Assembly: GCF_000717715.1 (NCBI RefSeq)
Contig: NZ_JOAI01000080.1
Span: forward strand, 1 to 29,480
Source: Streptomyces sp. NRRL B-24484
GTDB taxonomy: Bacteria > Actinomycetota > Actinomycetes > Streptomycetales > Streptomycetaceae
Direction: 5' to 3'
DNA length: 29,480 nt
Under the pieces are notes generated by a model. The model made no database searches. It worked only from the letters and a program-made list of their open reading frames with translations, and was not told the DNA's origin. Both the position numbers and the translations under genes were made by a program. Position 1 is the first letter of the stretch. The number at the start of each line of letters is the position of its first letter. Positions 1-7,510 of this stretch are shown piece after piece.

Positions 1-111
1 CCCCCCCCCCCGCCGTAACCCGGCCCCCGCCGCAGCGTGCCGCCCATCGGCGGCCCGTCCGCATGCCTCCGCACGCCCGACCCCGCACACCCCGCACGCC
101 CCACCCCGCAC

Positions 112-160
112 GGCAGCACCAGACCGGCAGCACCAGACCGGCAGACCGGCAGACCGGCAG
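112..160. repeat. Short tandem repeat upstream of the ABC transporter
   Basis: Two adjacent copies of the 14-mer GGCAGCACCAGACC (112-125, 126-139) are followed by two copies of its shortened 8-bp form GGCAGACC (140-147, 148-155) and a partial unit. It looks like slippage-generated DNA in the leader of the transporter gene and ends 26 bp before its start. No function is evident. A related CAGACCGG-containing array lies near 23.8 kb. Confidence 0.85.
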
Positions 161-186
161 CCCGACCCGCCGACCCGAGGAGCAGC

Positions 187-2154
187 ATGTCCGAGCCGAG
201 CGTGACCCCCGACGACCCGCCCGCCCGAACCGTCCCGCCGACGGAGGAGGACCGGCCGCGCGACGAGCAGATCCGCGCCCGCTTCCCCGGCGACCGGCGG
301 ATCGCCGCCGGGACGACCATGTCCACCGCGGCGATGATCCGCAGGATGCCCCAACTCGTCCGCCGCGCCATGGCGCTGGCCTGGGCCGCCGACCGCTCGG
401 CGACGGCCGGCCTCCTGGTCTGCCAACTGCTCTCCGGCGTGTTCGGGGCGCTGGCGCTGTTCGCCACCGCCCGGACCCTGGGCGCGCTGCTCGTCCCCGG
501 CCCGGTGGACGCCCGTCTCCGGGACGCCGCGCCGTCGTTGACGCTGCTCGCGGGCTCCGCCGGCCTGCACGCGGTGCTCGGCATCGCGGTCGCCGCGCTG
601 GCCGCCCGGGTCTCGCCGCGGGTCAACCGGGAGGCCGACCTCGCGCTGATCGCGGCCGGCTGCGCCGCCGAGCTGAAGGCCTACGACGAACCCGCCTACA
701 ACGAGCAGTGGGAGTCGGCGGACCGCGGCGCCGCCACCACGCCGGACCTGCTCTCCAACGCCCAGGACCTGATCGCCTCGACGGTGTCCCTGGTCTCCGC
801 GGCCGGCGTTCTCGCGACCCTGCACCCGTGGCTGGTGCCCTTCCTGCTGCTCGGCTCGGTGCCGAGCGGTGTCGCCGCCGTCCGCACCGCCCGGATCCAC
901 TACCTGGCCGCCGTCACCACCAACGAGGAGCGGCAGGCGCTGCGGATCTACCGCTGGTTCCTGATCGACAAGCTGCGGGCCGACCAGGTCCGCTCGGACC
1001 AGGTCACCCCGTTCATGATGGCCACCTACCGGGAGGCCGAGGGGCGCATCGCGGCCGCCACCGACCGGGCCGCGAGGCAGGCGGCCCGGGTGTCCCTGGT
1101 GGCCGCCGTCGGCAGCGGCGCGGGCAGCGCACTGATCTGGGGCGCGCTGCTGTACCTGGTCGCCTCCGGCCGGATCGGCCTGGCCGCGGCGGGCGGCGCG
1201 GCGTTCGCGCTGCGCACCGCCTCCACCGGCGTCCAGGGCATGGTCGGCAACGGGGCCCGGCTCTACCGCACCGGTCTGTACCTGGACGACTTCTTCACCT
1301 TCCTCGACGAGGCGGGCGGCCACCGGATCCGCCGCGGCGACGTGGTGCCCGGCGCACCCGCCGTGGTGGAGGTCGAGGACGTCTCCTACACCTACCCCGG
1401 CGACCAGCAGGAGCCGGCGCTGGACGGGGTCAGCATGACGCTGCGGCGCGGCGAGGTGGTGGCGGTCATCGGGCAGAACGGCAGCGGCAAGTCGACCCTG
1501 CTCAAGCTGCTGGCCGGGCTCTACCTGCCGCAGTCCGGCCGGATCGCCTGGGACGGTGTGCCGGTCGAGCGGCTGGACGCCGAGGGGATGTGGACCAGGG
1601 TGGCCCGGGTGCCGCAGGAGTTCGCCCGCTGGCCGCTGCGGGCCGCCGAGAACGTCCACCTCGGCCACGGCGGGGGCGACCGGATGGCCGAGGTGCGTCG
1701 GGCCGCCGCCCGGACGGGCTTCGACGAGGTGGTCACCCGGCTCCGCTCGGGCTGGGGCACCCTGCTCGCCCAGGGCTGGCTGGGCGGGGCCGAGCTGTCC
1801 GGCGGCGGCTGGCAGCGGGCGGCCGTCGCCCGCGCGCTCTACCGGACGGCCCTCAACCCCGGCCTGCTGATCCTCGACGAGCCGACCTCCGACCTCGACC
1901 CGCGCGCCGAGCACCGCATCCTGCACGCCCTGCGCGCGTACGCGCCGGAGCGGATCACGCTGCTGGTCACCCACAACATCGCCAACGCGAGGGTCGCCGA
2001 CCGGGTGGTGGTGATGGACCGCGGCCGGGTGGTGCAGACCGGCACCTGGACGGAGCTCGCGGAGCAGCCGGACGGGCTGTTCCGCGAGCTCCTGGACCTG
2101 CAGCGGGACCGGACCGTCCCGGCTCCGCGGCCCGCCGCCGATCCCGTCCCCTGA
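187..2154 (+). CDS. ABC transporter, fused permease and ATP-binding protein
   Basis: A 655-residue half-transporter of the exporter type: an N-terminal membrane domain and a C-terminal nucleotide-binding domain. Hydrophobic segments lie roughly at residues 74-100, 121-142, 195-235 and 302-342. Walker A GQNGSGKST is at 429-437, the signature LSGGGWQR begins near 537, Walker B LLILDEPTSDLD has its Asp-Glu at 564-565, and the H-loop LLVTHN follows. The ATG at 187 is preferred because GAGGAG (177-182) precedes it; the frame is open further upstream, but that part is Pro/Arg-rich repeat DNA. Such proteins work as homo- or heterodimers exporting peptides or small molecules; the substrate cannot be told. 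No partner half-transporter is visible, though the window starts just upstream. The signature has an extra Gly (LSGGGWQ rather than LSGGQxQ), as seen in several actinomycete peptide exporters. Confidence 0.9.
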   Translation: MSEPSVTPDDPPARTVPPTEEDRPRDEQIRARFPGDRRIAAGTTMSTAAMIRRMPQLVRRAMALAWAADRSATAGLLVCQLLSGVFGALALFATARTLGALLVPGPVDARLRDAAPSLTLLAGSAGLHAVLGIAVAALAARVSPRVNREADLALIAAGCAAELKAYDEPAYNEQWESADRGAATTPDLLSNAQDLIASTVSLVSAAGVLATLHPWLVPFLLLGSVPSGVAAVRTARIHYLAAVTTNEERQALRIYRWFLIDKLRADQVRSDQVTPFMMATYREAEGRIAAATDRAARQAARVSLVAAVGSGAGSALIWGALLYLVASGRIGLAAAGGAAFALRTASTGVQGMVGNGARLYRTGLYLDDFFTFLDEAGGHRIRRGDVVPGAPAVVEVEDVSYTYPGDQQEPALDGVSMTLRRGEVVAVIGQNGSGKSTLLKLLAGLYLPQSGRIAWDGVPVERLDAEGMWTRVARVPQEFARWPLRAAENVHLGHGGGDRMAEVRRAAARTGFDEVVTRLRSGWGTLLAQGWLGGAELSGGGWQRAAVARALYRTALNPGLLILDEPTSDLDPRAEHRILHALRAYAPERITLLVTHNIANARVADRVVVMDRGRVVQTGTWTELAEQPDGLFRELLDLQRDRTVPAPRPAADPVP

Positions 2155-2164
2155 GACGGGTCGC

Positions 2165-2180
2165 GCGGCGGTGCCGCCGC
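2165..2180. terminator. Small GC hairpin between convergent genes
   Basis: GCGGCG, a 4-base loop and CGCCGC lie in the 33-bp gap between the convergent ABC transporter and saccharopine-dehydrogenase-like genes. It has no T-tract, which is usual for streptomycete terminators. It could serve either strand, but the stem is short. Confidence 0.35.
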
Positions 2181-2187
2181 CGTGGGG

Positions 2188-3408
2188 TCAGCCCTCGCGC
2201 AGGCCCCACGGCGAGCCGTACGCGGTGAGCAGGTCGAGGAACGGCTGCGCGGGCAGCGCCTCGGGGCCGAGCACGCCGGGGCCGGACCAGGCGCCGGTGG
2301 CGATCAGCTCCAGGGCGACGACCGGGTTGATCGCCGTCTGCCAGACCACCGCCTGCGAGCCGTACTCGCGCATCGACCACTGGTTGTCGACCACGTGGTA
2401 CAGGTACACCTCGCGAGGCCGGCCGTCCTTGGTGCCCTTGACCCAGGTGCCGGCGCAGGTCTTGCCGTGCATCCGCTCGCCGAGGTCGGCCGGGTTGGGC
2501 AGGACGGCGGCGACCACGTCGCGCGGGGAGACCTTCGCAGGGCCGAGGTCGCTGCCCACGGTGACCGGCTCGGTGCTGTCCAGCCCGAGTGCGTGCAGCG
2601 TCTTCAGCTTGTCGATGAAGTCGTCGCCGAGGCCGTACTTGAAGGTGACCCGCTTGGCGTCGACCCAGCGCGGCACCAGCAGCACCTCCTCGTGCTCGAC
2701 GTTGACGCACTCCACCGGGCCGATGCCCTCCGGGAAGTCGAACACCTCGGGCTCGCTGAACGGCGCGGTGGTGAACCAGCCGCGGTCGGCCTCGTACACC
2801 ACCGGCGGGTTGAGGCACTCCTCGATGGTCGTCCAGATGCTGAAGGACGGGGCGAAGTCGTAGCCCTCGACGGTGAGGTTGGCGCCGTCGCGGATGCCGA
2901 TCTCCTCGATCTCGTCGAAGAGCTCGTCCGCGGCGTACCGGGCGAAGACGTCCGAGAGCCCGGGCTCGACGCCCATGCCCACCAGGGCCAGCCGCCCGGC
3001 CTTCTCCCACTGCCCGGCGCGTTCGAACTGGGCGTCGCCGAGCTTCACCCCGCACAGCTCGTAGGGCCGCTCCGGGTGCGGGCGCGACAGCGACATCGCC
3101 ATGTCGACATAGTGCACACCCGCCGCGAGCGCGGCCTCGAAGAGCGGCATCACGAACCGCGGGTCGGTGGCGTTGAGCAGGACGTCGCAGTCGTGCTCGG
3201 CCAGCAGGGCGCGGACGGCGGCCTCGTCGGAGGCATCCACCTGCCGGGCGCTGAACCTGCTGCCGGCCTCGCCGAGCGCGGCGACGGCGGCCTCCGCCCG
3301 GGCGGGGTCGTAGTCGGCGACGACCATGTGGTCGAAGAACGGGCGGCGGGCCGCGATCCGGGTGACGGCGGTGCCGACGCCGCCGGCTCCCACAAGCAGT
3401 ACTCGCAT
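2188..3408 (-). CDS. Saccharopine dehydrogenase family NAD(P)-binding protein
   Basis: A 406-residue protein starting MRVLLVGAGGVGTAV, a Rossmann GxGxxG dinucleotide site at the extreme N-terminus, followed by the VVADYDP acidic strand. The sequences VGMGVEPGLSDVFA and WTTIEECLNPP are typical of the saccharopine dehydrogenase/carboxynorspermidine synthase superfamily, whose members reduce or oxidise imines formed between an amine and an aldehyde. The natural substrate cannot be assigned; lysine catabolism or polyamine-type chemistry are candidates. The ATG is preceded by GGAAGGAAGAG. The gene is divergent from a TetR regulator 120 bp away, its most likely controller. Its ribosome-binding site falls in one arm of a strong inverted repeat (3419-3454). 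Confidence 0.87.
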   Translation of the reverse strand: MRVLLVGAGGVGTAVTRIAARRPFFDHMVVADYDPARAEAAVAALGEAGSRFSARQVDASDEAAVRALLAEHDCDVLLNATDPRFVMPLFEAALAAGVHYVDMAMSLSRPHPERPYELCGVKLGDAQFERAGQWEKAGRLALVGMGVEPGLSDVFARYAADELFDEIEEIGIRDGANLTVEGYDFAPSFSIWTTIEECLNPPVVYEADRGWFTTAPFSEPEVFDFPEGIGPVECVNVEHEEVLLVPRWVDAKRVTFKYGLGDDFIDKLKTLHALGLDSTEPVTVGSDLGPAKVSPRDVVAAVLPNPADLGERMHGKTCAGTWVKGTKDGRPREVYLYHVVDNQWSMREYGSQAVVWQTAINPVVALELIATGAWSGPGVLGPEALPAQPFLDLLTAYGSPWGLREG

Positions 3409-3418
3409 GGCAGAACTC

Positions 3419-3454
3419 TTCCTTCCCCGGCGGGTTCCCGCCTGTCGGAAGGAA
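3419..3454. promoter_or_regulatory. Nested inverted repeat in the divergent promoter region; may hide a ribosome-binding site
   Basis: TTCCTTCC (3419-3426) pairs with GGAAGGAA (3447-3454), and inside it GGCGGG (3429-3434) pairs with CCCGCC (3437-3442) around a 2-base loop. Read from the minus strand, the 3' arm GGAAGGAA is the purine-rich ribosome-binding site of the saccharopine-dehydrogenase-like gene. The element could be a DNA operator for the adjacent TetR protein, an RNA hairpin limiting translation, or both. A minus-strand TTGACC at 3479-3474 is a possible -35 box, and plus-strand TAAGCT (3491-3496) a possible -10 for the TetR gene. Confidence 0.6.
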
Positions 3455-3528
3455 ACTCCGGGCGGTCGCGCAAGGTCAATGGCGTTGGCATAAGCTCGGC
3501 GGCGCAGCCGTCCGAGGGGAGCAGTGCC

Positions 3529-4236
3529 GTGCCGAAGAAGGTCGTGTCCGAGTCGGAGCGCCGCAGGCGGCGCCCGACCAAGCAGGGCGCCGTCCTCTCC
3601 GAGGAGCTCATCGTGGGGACCGCCCTGCGGATGCTGCGCGAGCACGGCGGCAGCGGCCTCACCGCCCGCCGCCTGGGCCTCGCCCTCGGCTGCGACCCGA
3701 GCGCCCTCTACCGGTACTTCCGGGGCATGGACGAGCTGACCCTCGCCATCGGCGACGAACTGATCGGACGGGCCCTGGCCGGCTGGCGGGCCGGCGGCCG
3801 CTGGCGGGACGACCTGCGCGACCTCGGCCTGCGCATCCACCGCTCCTACCTCGACCACCCGCAGGCCGCCGCGCTCACCGCCAGCAGGGTCACCGGCCGG
3901 GACCGCGAGATCGCCGCCGACGAGACGATCCTCGGCATCCTGCGGGGCGCCGGCTTCCCCGACCCGGCGGCCGTCCGCGTCTACCACGCCTTCATCGACC
4001 AGGCCCTCGCCTTCGCCGCACTGGACGCCGCCTCGCTCGCCCTCCCCGCCGAGGCCCGCACCGCCGACGAACGGATGTGGGAGTCCACCTACGCCCGGCT
4101 CCCCGCCGACACCCACCCCCACATCGCCGCCACCGCCGGCCTCCTCGCCGCCCGCATGGCCGACAGCGCCTACCCGGTCGCCCTGGACATGCTCCTCGAC
4201 AGCGCCGAACACCAACTCGCCACGTGCAGGTGTTGA
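3529..4236 (+). CDS. TetR/AcrR family transcriptional regulator
   Basis: A 235-residue protein with a basic N-terminal tail (SERRRRRPTK), then a TetR helix-turn-helix at about residues 44-66 (TARRLGLALGCDPSALYRYF). The rest is an all-helical ligand-binding and dimerisation domain like TetR_C families of streptomycetes. The GTG at 3529 is chosen because GAGGGGA (3514-3520) sits 8 bases upstream and the DNA-binding domain begins shortly after. A possible -10 hexamer TAAGCT is at 3491-3496. It is divergent from the saccharopine-dehydrogenase-like gene, so local repression of that gene and autorepression through the intergenic dyad is the natural reading. The ligand is unknown. Confidence 0.9.
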   Translation: MPKKVVSESERRRRRPTKQGAVLSEELIVGTALRMLREHGGSGLTARRLGLALGCDPSALYRYFRGMDELTLAIGDELIGRALAGWRAGGRWRDDLRDLGLRIHRSYLDHPQAAALTASRVTGRDREIAADETILGILRGAGFPDPAAVRVYHAFIDQALAFAALDAASLALPAEARTADERMWESTYARLPADTHPHIAATAGLLAARMADSAYPVALDMLLDSAEHQLATCRC

Positions 4237-4484
4237 CGGGCGGTCGAGGGCGCTCGCAAAAAGGGGACGCATAGTCAAATGCGCAACACTTCACCGGTGG
4301 CGCAAATGCTTCCCGAGTTCGAATCGTATGCGTACTTACATGACGCGGTCGATGTCCCTGGGGTCCGGATGTCCGAACTGGTGCCTTCGGGTGACATGGC
4401 GGCCGACCCTGCGAGGCGTGGTCCGTAGGGGGGTATTCATCGGTCCTGTACCGCCCGCCCCTCAGGAGAGTTGGACCGTCCAAA
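4237..4484. promoter_or_regulatory. Lower-GC intergenic region upstream of the C1 peptidase
   Basis: No gene was found. The stretch is visibly richer in A/T than its surroundings. It contains CGCAT/ATGCG as a 5-bp inverted repeat (4268-4272, 4279-4283) and GCGCAA twice on the same face of the helix (4281-4286 and 4300-4305, 19 bp apart). A 13-bp dyad, TTGGAC-C-GTCCAA (4471-4483), lies between the AGGAGAG ribosome-binding site (4464-4470) and the start codon. These are candidate regulator sites; no promoter hexamers are convincing. Confidence 0.45.
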
Positions 4485-5372
4485 GTGGAAACAATCACCT
4501 CGAAGAATATTGTCGGCGAAAAGGGCATGGGATGGCTCCCGGACCGCCCGGACATTCGCGACTACACCAAGAACACCAATGGGATCCCCGGACTCGTCGA
4601 ACGGACCGGCGTCCTCAAGATGGCGGTGGGGGCCCAGCCGAACAGCGTCGACCTGCGTCCGTTCTGTTCGCCGATCGTGGACCAGGGTGCGCTGGGTTCA
4701 TGCACGGCGAATGCGGCTTCCGGCATTCTCGAGTATTTCGAGATCCGGGCCCACGGGAACTACATGCCCGCGTCGCGCCTCTTCATCTACAAGGCGACCC
4801 GCGACTTCCTCCAGTGGACCGGTGACACGGGTGCCTACCTCCGTTCCACCATGGGTGCGATCGCACTGTTCGGCGCACCCCCGGAGAAGTACTGGCCCTA
4901 CGACGTCTCCGCGTACGAATCCGAGCCCGCGGCCTTCCAGTACGCATTCGCCAGCAACTACCAGGCGCTGACCTACTACCGCTTGGATCCGCCCGGTACG
5001 CCGGCCAACGACCTCCTCGCGGACATCAAGGCGCACGCTGCTTCCGGAATCCCGTCCATGTTCGGATTCACGGTGTACTCGAGCATTCTGAACGCCTCCA
5101 ACGGGAACATCCCGTTCCCTACCGCCACCGAATCCGTCCTGGGGGGACACGCCGTGGTGGTGGTCGGCTACGACGACAACCGGGCGGTGACGAACCCGCT
5201 GGACGGAAGCACCACCACCGGGGCCTTCGTCATCCGCAATTCCTGGGGCAGTGACTGGGGCGACTCCGGGTACGGCTACCTGCCCTACCAGTACGTTCTG
5301 CAGGGTCAGGCGGAGGACTTCTGGGTGATGGTCAGCCAGGAATACCTGGAGACCGGGAAGTTCGACGCCTAG
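4485..5372 (+). CDS. C1 (papain-like) family cysteine peptidase
   Basis: A 295-residue protein with a complete papain-fold catalytic set: oxyanion Gln67 and nucleophile Cys73 in QGALGSCTANA, His222 in GGHAVVVVGYDD, and Asn252 in VIRNSWGSDWGDSGYG. The N-terminal GWLPDRPDIRDY motif is typical of bacterial C1A peptidases that lack a long propeptide. There is no signal peptide, so it may act in the cytoplasm or leave by another route. The GTG start has AGGAGAG 14 bases upstream, longer than usual, with a short dyad in between. Codon use is less extreme in GC than in neighbouring genes, which suggests recent acquisition. A strong hairpin 31 bp downstream makes it a single-gene unit. Substrate unknown. 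Confidence 0.92.
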   Translation: METITSKNIVGEKGMGWLPDRPDIRDYTKNTNGIPGLVERTGVLKMAVGAQPNSVDLRPFCSPIVDQGALGSCTANAASGILEYFEIRAHGNYMPASRLFIYKATRDFLQWTGDTGAYLRSTMGAIALFGAPPEKYWPYDVSAYESEPAAFQYAFASNYQALTYYRLDPPGTPANDLLADIKAHAASGIPSMFGFTVYSSILNASNGNIPFPTATESVLGGHAVVVVGYDDNRAVTNPLDGSTTTGAFVIRNSWGSDWGDSGYGYLPYQYVLQGQAEDFWVMVSQEYLETGKFDA

Positions 5373-5403
5373 GCAACAGCACCGACGTGCAGACGGCGAA
5401 GGT

Positions 5404-5441
5404 CCCCGGCCGGAGAGCTGACTTCCAGCTCCCGGCCGGGG
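5404..5441 (+). terminator. Strong intrinsic-type hairpin after the C1 peptidase
   Basis: CCCCGGCCGG (5404-5413) pairs with CCGGCCGGGG (5432-5441), and the inner GAGCT/AGCTC extends the stem past one bulged A, leaving a 7-base loop. There is no T-run after the stem, as is common in Streptomyces. It separates the peptidase from the acetyltransferase. Confidence 0.8.
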
Positions 5442-5575
5442 CCTCGCTGTACCTTCCGGCGGGTGAGCGCTGCGCCCCCGGTGCGGAGTCTGCTCCGGGG
5501 TCTCCTCGAAGCTGTTCGAGCGCAAGGACGGAGTTGCGCGGCCGTCCGACGCCCCGGTTCCGGTCGCCGGCGTGC

Positions 5576-5581
5576 CAGGAT
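5576..5581 (+). promoter_or_regulatory. Possible -10 hexamer for a leaderless acetyltransferase mRNA
   Basis: CAGGAT ends exactly 6 bases before the ATG at 5588, the spacing that places the transcription start at the A of the start codon. No well-formed -35 box is seen 17-18 bp upstream, so the call is tentative. An AGGA inside the same hexamer could instead act as a weak ribosome-binding site. Confidence 0.35.
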
Positions 5582-5587
5582 GGGGCC

Positions 5588-6121
5588 ATGCCGACCGTGC
5601 ACGTCGCCCACACCGCGGACCTGGACAGCGGCACGCTCGCGGCGGCCCGCAGGTTGCTGGACGAGGTGTTCGCGCCGGACATGACGGAAGAGGACTGGGA
5701 GCACTGCCTGGGCGGGCTGCACACGCTGGTCCGGGACGGCGGCGAGCTCGTGGGCCACGCGGCGATCGTCCAGCGCCGGCTGCTGCACGGCGGGCGGGCG
5801 CTGCGGACGGGGTACGTGGAGGGCGTCGCCGTCCGCGCCGACCGGCAGCGCGAGGGCATCGGCTCCGCGATGCTGGCCGAACTCGTCCGGATCGCCCGCG
5901 GGGCCTACGAACTGGCGGCACTCGGCAGCACCGACACCGCCGTCCCGTTCTACACCGCGCACGGCTGGCAGCCCTGGCGGGGCCGTACATACGCCCTCAC
6001 CCCGGACGGCATCCGCCGCACCGCCGAGGAGGACGACGGCATCTACGTCCTGCCGCTCGCCGTCCCGGTCGACGTGTCCGGCGAGCTGGTCGCCGACTGG
6101 CGCGAGGGGGACGTCTGGTGA
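5588..6121 (+). CDS. aac(2')-I: Aminoglycoside 2'-N-acetyltransferase, AAC(2')-I family
   Basis: A 177-residue GNAT-fold enzyme predicted to transfer acetyl from acetyl-CoA to the 2'-amine of aminoglycosides such as gentamicin or tobramycin, or to a related cell-wall or small-molecule amine. It matches the chromosomal mycobacterial AAC(2')-I proteins from end to end: VHVAHTADLDSGT near the start, EEDWEHCLGGLHTLV (35-48), HAAIVQRRLL (58-66), GYVEGVAVRAD (75-85), and the family-specific C-terminus ELVADWREGDVW ending in Trp177. The acetyl-CoA loop is QREGIGSA (87-94). Glu78 in YVEGVAV and the terminal Trp carboxylate correspond to substrate and catalytic positions described for the M. tuberculosis enzyme. 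It is a single gene behind a terminator with no transposon or integron nearby, so probably intrinsic. Actual resistance activity is not shown by sequence. Confidence 0.92.
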   Translation: MPTVHVAHTADLDSGTLAAARRLLDEVFAPDMTEEDWEHCLGGLHTLVRDGGELVGHAAIVQRRLLHGGRALRTGYVEGVAVRADRQREGIGSAMLAELVRIARGAYELAALGSTDTAVPFYTAHGWQPWRGRTYALTPDGIRRTAEEDDGIYVLPLAVPVDVSGELVADWREGDVW

Positions 6122-6357
6122 CGCACCGCCGCGCCTCGGCCGTCGCCGGCCCACGCCACGGTCGCCGCCGGGGGAGCGAGTGGACGGCGGTACGTCACGC
6201 CGTGGCGGGCGAGCGAGCGGGCCGCGCCGGACGGTCTCCGCGAGGCCGTCTTCGCGCGTGACGCCGCGTACCACCGTGAGAGATGTCCACCGCGTCGTCC
6301 GCTGCGAAGCCGGCACGGACGAGGACGGCAGCCCGGTGGGGCTGTGCCTCCGGGGCG

Positions 6358-7029
6358 TCAGCGGCGACCGGGGCGGTCGTCCGCGGCGCCGGGCAGCCGC
6401 TGTTCGGCGGTGCGCCAGGCCGCGGTGACGGCCCGGTGGGCGGCGGCCGTGGCCTCGGCGATGTCGCCGCCCAGGTGGAGCGGCGTGCCGAGGTGGACGT
6501 GCAGGGCGGGGCGCCGCAGCGGGGCGGTGGCGAATCCGGCGAGCTGCTTGGCGGTGCTGCCCGAGCTCAACCGGCGGGCACCGCACTGGCCGAGCGGGAC
6601 GACCGGGGCGCCGCTCGCCGCCGCCAGGCGGGCGACGCCGGTGCGGAAGGCGCCGGGTTCGGCGTCGCGCGGGTCACGGTGCTTCGGCAGGCCGCCCTCG
6701 CCGTAGATCAGCACGACCCGGCCGTCCGCGAGCGCCTCCGCCGCGAGGTCCAGGGCGGCGGCGGCCCGGGCCGTCCCGCGGTGGACGGGGATGTGGCCGC
6801 CGCCGCGCAGCACCCGGCCGAGCACCGGGACACGCCACAGCCCGGCCGTGGCCATCACGACCGGCTCGGTGCCCAGCCGGTGCAGGGCGGCCAGCACCAC
6901 CCCGGGGTCGGCGAGCGAGCTGTGGTTGGCCGCGACGATGCTGCCCGGGGCGACCGGGCCCGCGGCCTCGGAACTGACGGACAGACGGCCGAGGACGGGC
7001 ACCAGCGCGCTGGCGATCCGGCTGAGCAT
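6358..7029 (-). CDS. 1-acyl-sn-glycerol-3-phosphate acyltransferase family (PlsC-like) protein
   Basis: A 223-residue protein with the acyltransferase HX4D catalytic motif, His36-Asp41, in AANHSSLADP. The phosphate-binding GEGGLPKHR region stands in place of the usual EGTR. A further PVVPLGQCG strand is typical of the family. It should transfer an acyl chain from acyl-ACP or acyl-CoA to a glycerophosphate or related acceptor at the membrane face. The N-terminus is only weakly hydrophobic, so it is probably peripheral. The ATG has GAAGGA about 8 bases upstream. It lies downstream of a small membrane-protein gene on the same strand (118-bp gap). No other lipid gene is near, so the acceptor is unknown. 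Confidence 0.85.
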   Translation of the reverse strand: MLSRIASALVPVLGRLSVSSEAAGPVAPGSIVAANHSSLADPGVVLAALHRLGTEPVVMATAGLWRVPVLGRVLRGGGHIPVHRGTARAAAALDLAAEALADGRVVLIYGEGGLPKHRDPRDAEPGAFRTGVARLAAASGAPVVPLGQCGARRLSSGSTAKQLAGFATAPLRRPALHVHLGTPLHLGGDIAEATAAAHRAVTAAWRTAEQRLPGAADDRPGRR

Positions 7030-7147
7030 GGGTGTTCCTTCGTTGCCTTCGGCGGGGTGGTGCCGTCATCGTCGCGGAGCGCCGCCGCCGACCGCCTGAG
7101 TAGCGGTACTCAACCCCGTCCGGGTGCGGCCCGCCGCGGTGCCGGGT

Positions 7148-7414
7148 TCAGGCCCGGCCGCGGCCGGCGCGGCTGCCCCACTCACCGATGGCGAGACCGA
7201 GGAGGACCGTCGCCGGTCCGGGCCACCACACCGGTGTCAGCAGACCGAGCGTGCAGCCGACGGCCGTCACCACCGCGCCCAGGGCCCACAACCGCGGGGA
7301 GCCCACCCGGCCGCCGAACCAGCGCGGAGCGCGGCCGCGGGCCAGCGCCGGTACCGCCTGGAGGAACACCACCAGCCACACCGCAACCACGCATGACACC
7401 CGGAACGTGCTCAC
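7148..7414 (-). CDS. Small hypothetical membrane protein
   Basis: An 88-residue protein with an N-terminal hydrophobic helix (residues about 6-24, CVVAVWLVVFLQAVPALA), then hydrophobic stretches at about 42-60 and 62-77, consistent with two or three membrane spans, and a short basic C-terminus. The GTG at 7414 is preferred because GAGGAGGGG lies 9 bases upstream; a longer reading to 7468 has no ribosome-binding site. Its family is not recognised. It sits between the DinB-like and PlsC-like genes on the same strand. Confidence 0.65.
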   Translation of the reverse strand: MSTFRVSCVVAVWLVVFLQAVPALARGRAPRWFGGRVGSPRLWALGAVVTAVGCTLGLLTPVWWPGPATVLLGLAIGEWGSRAGRGRA

Positions 7415-7510
7415 CCGGACCGTCCCCTCCTCGTCGCCCGGCGTGCGCCGGGGAGCGGATCCTCCCACACCGCCGGGCCCGGGCGTGCCCGAGGGCGCCG
7501 ACCGGTCCTC

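Noticed and set aside
4310..4335. GTTCGAATC, like a tRNA T-loop
   Set aside because: No acceptor, D or anticodon stem can be built around it, so it is not a tRNA gene.
6122..6357. Plus-strand frame after the acetyltransferase (GTDEDGSPVGLCLRG)
   Set aside because: It has no ribosome-binding site, no recognisable family, and overlaps the end of the acyltransferase gene; the 236-bp gap is left unassigned.
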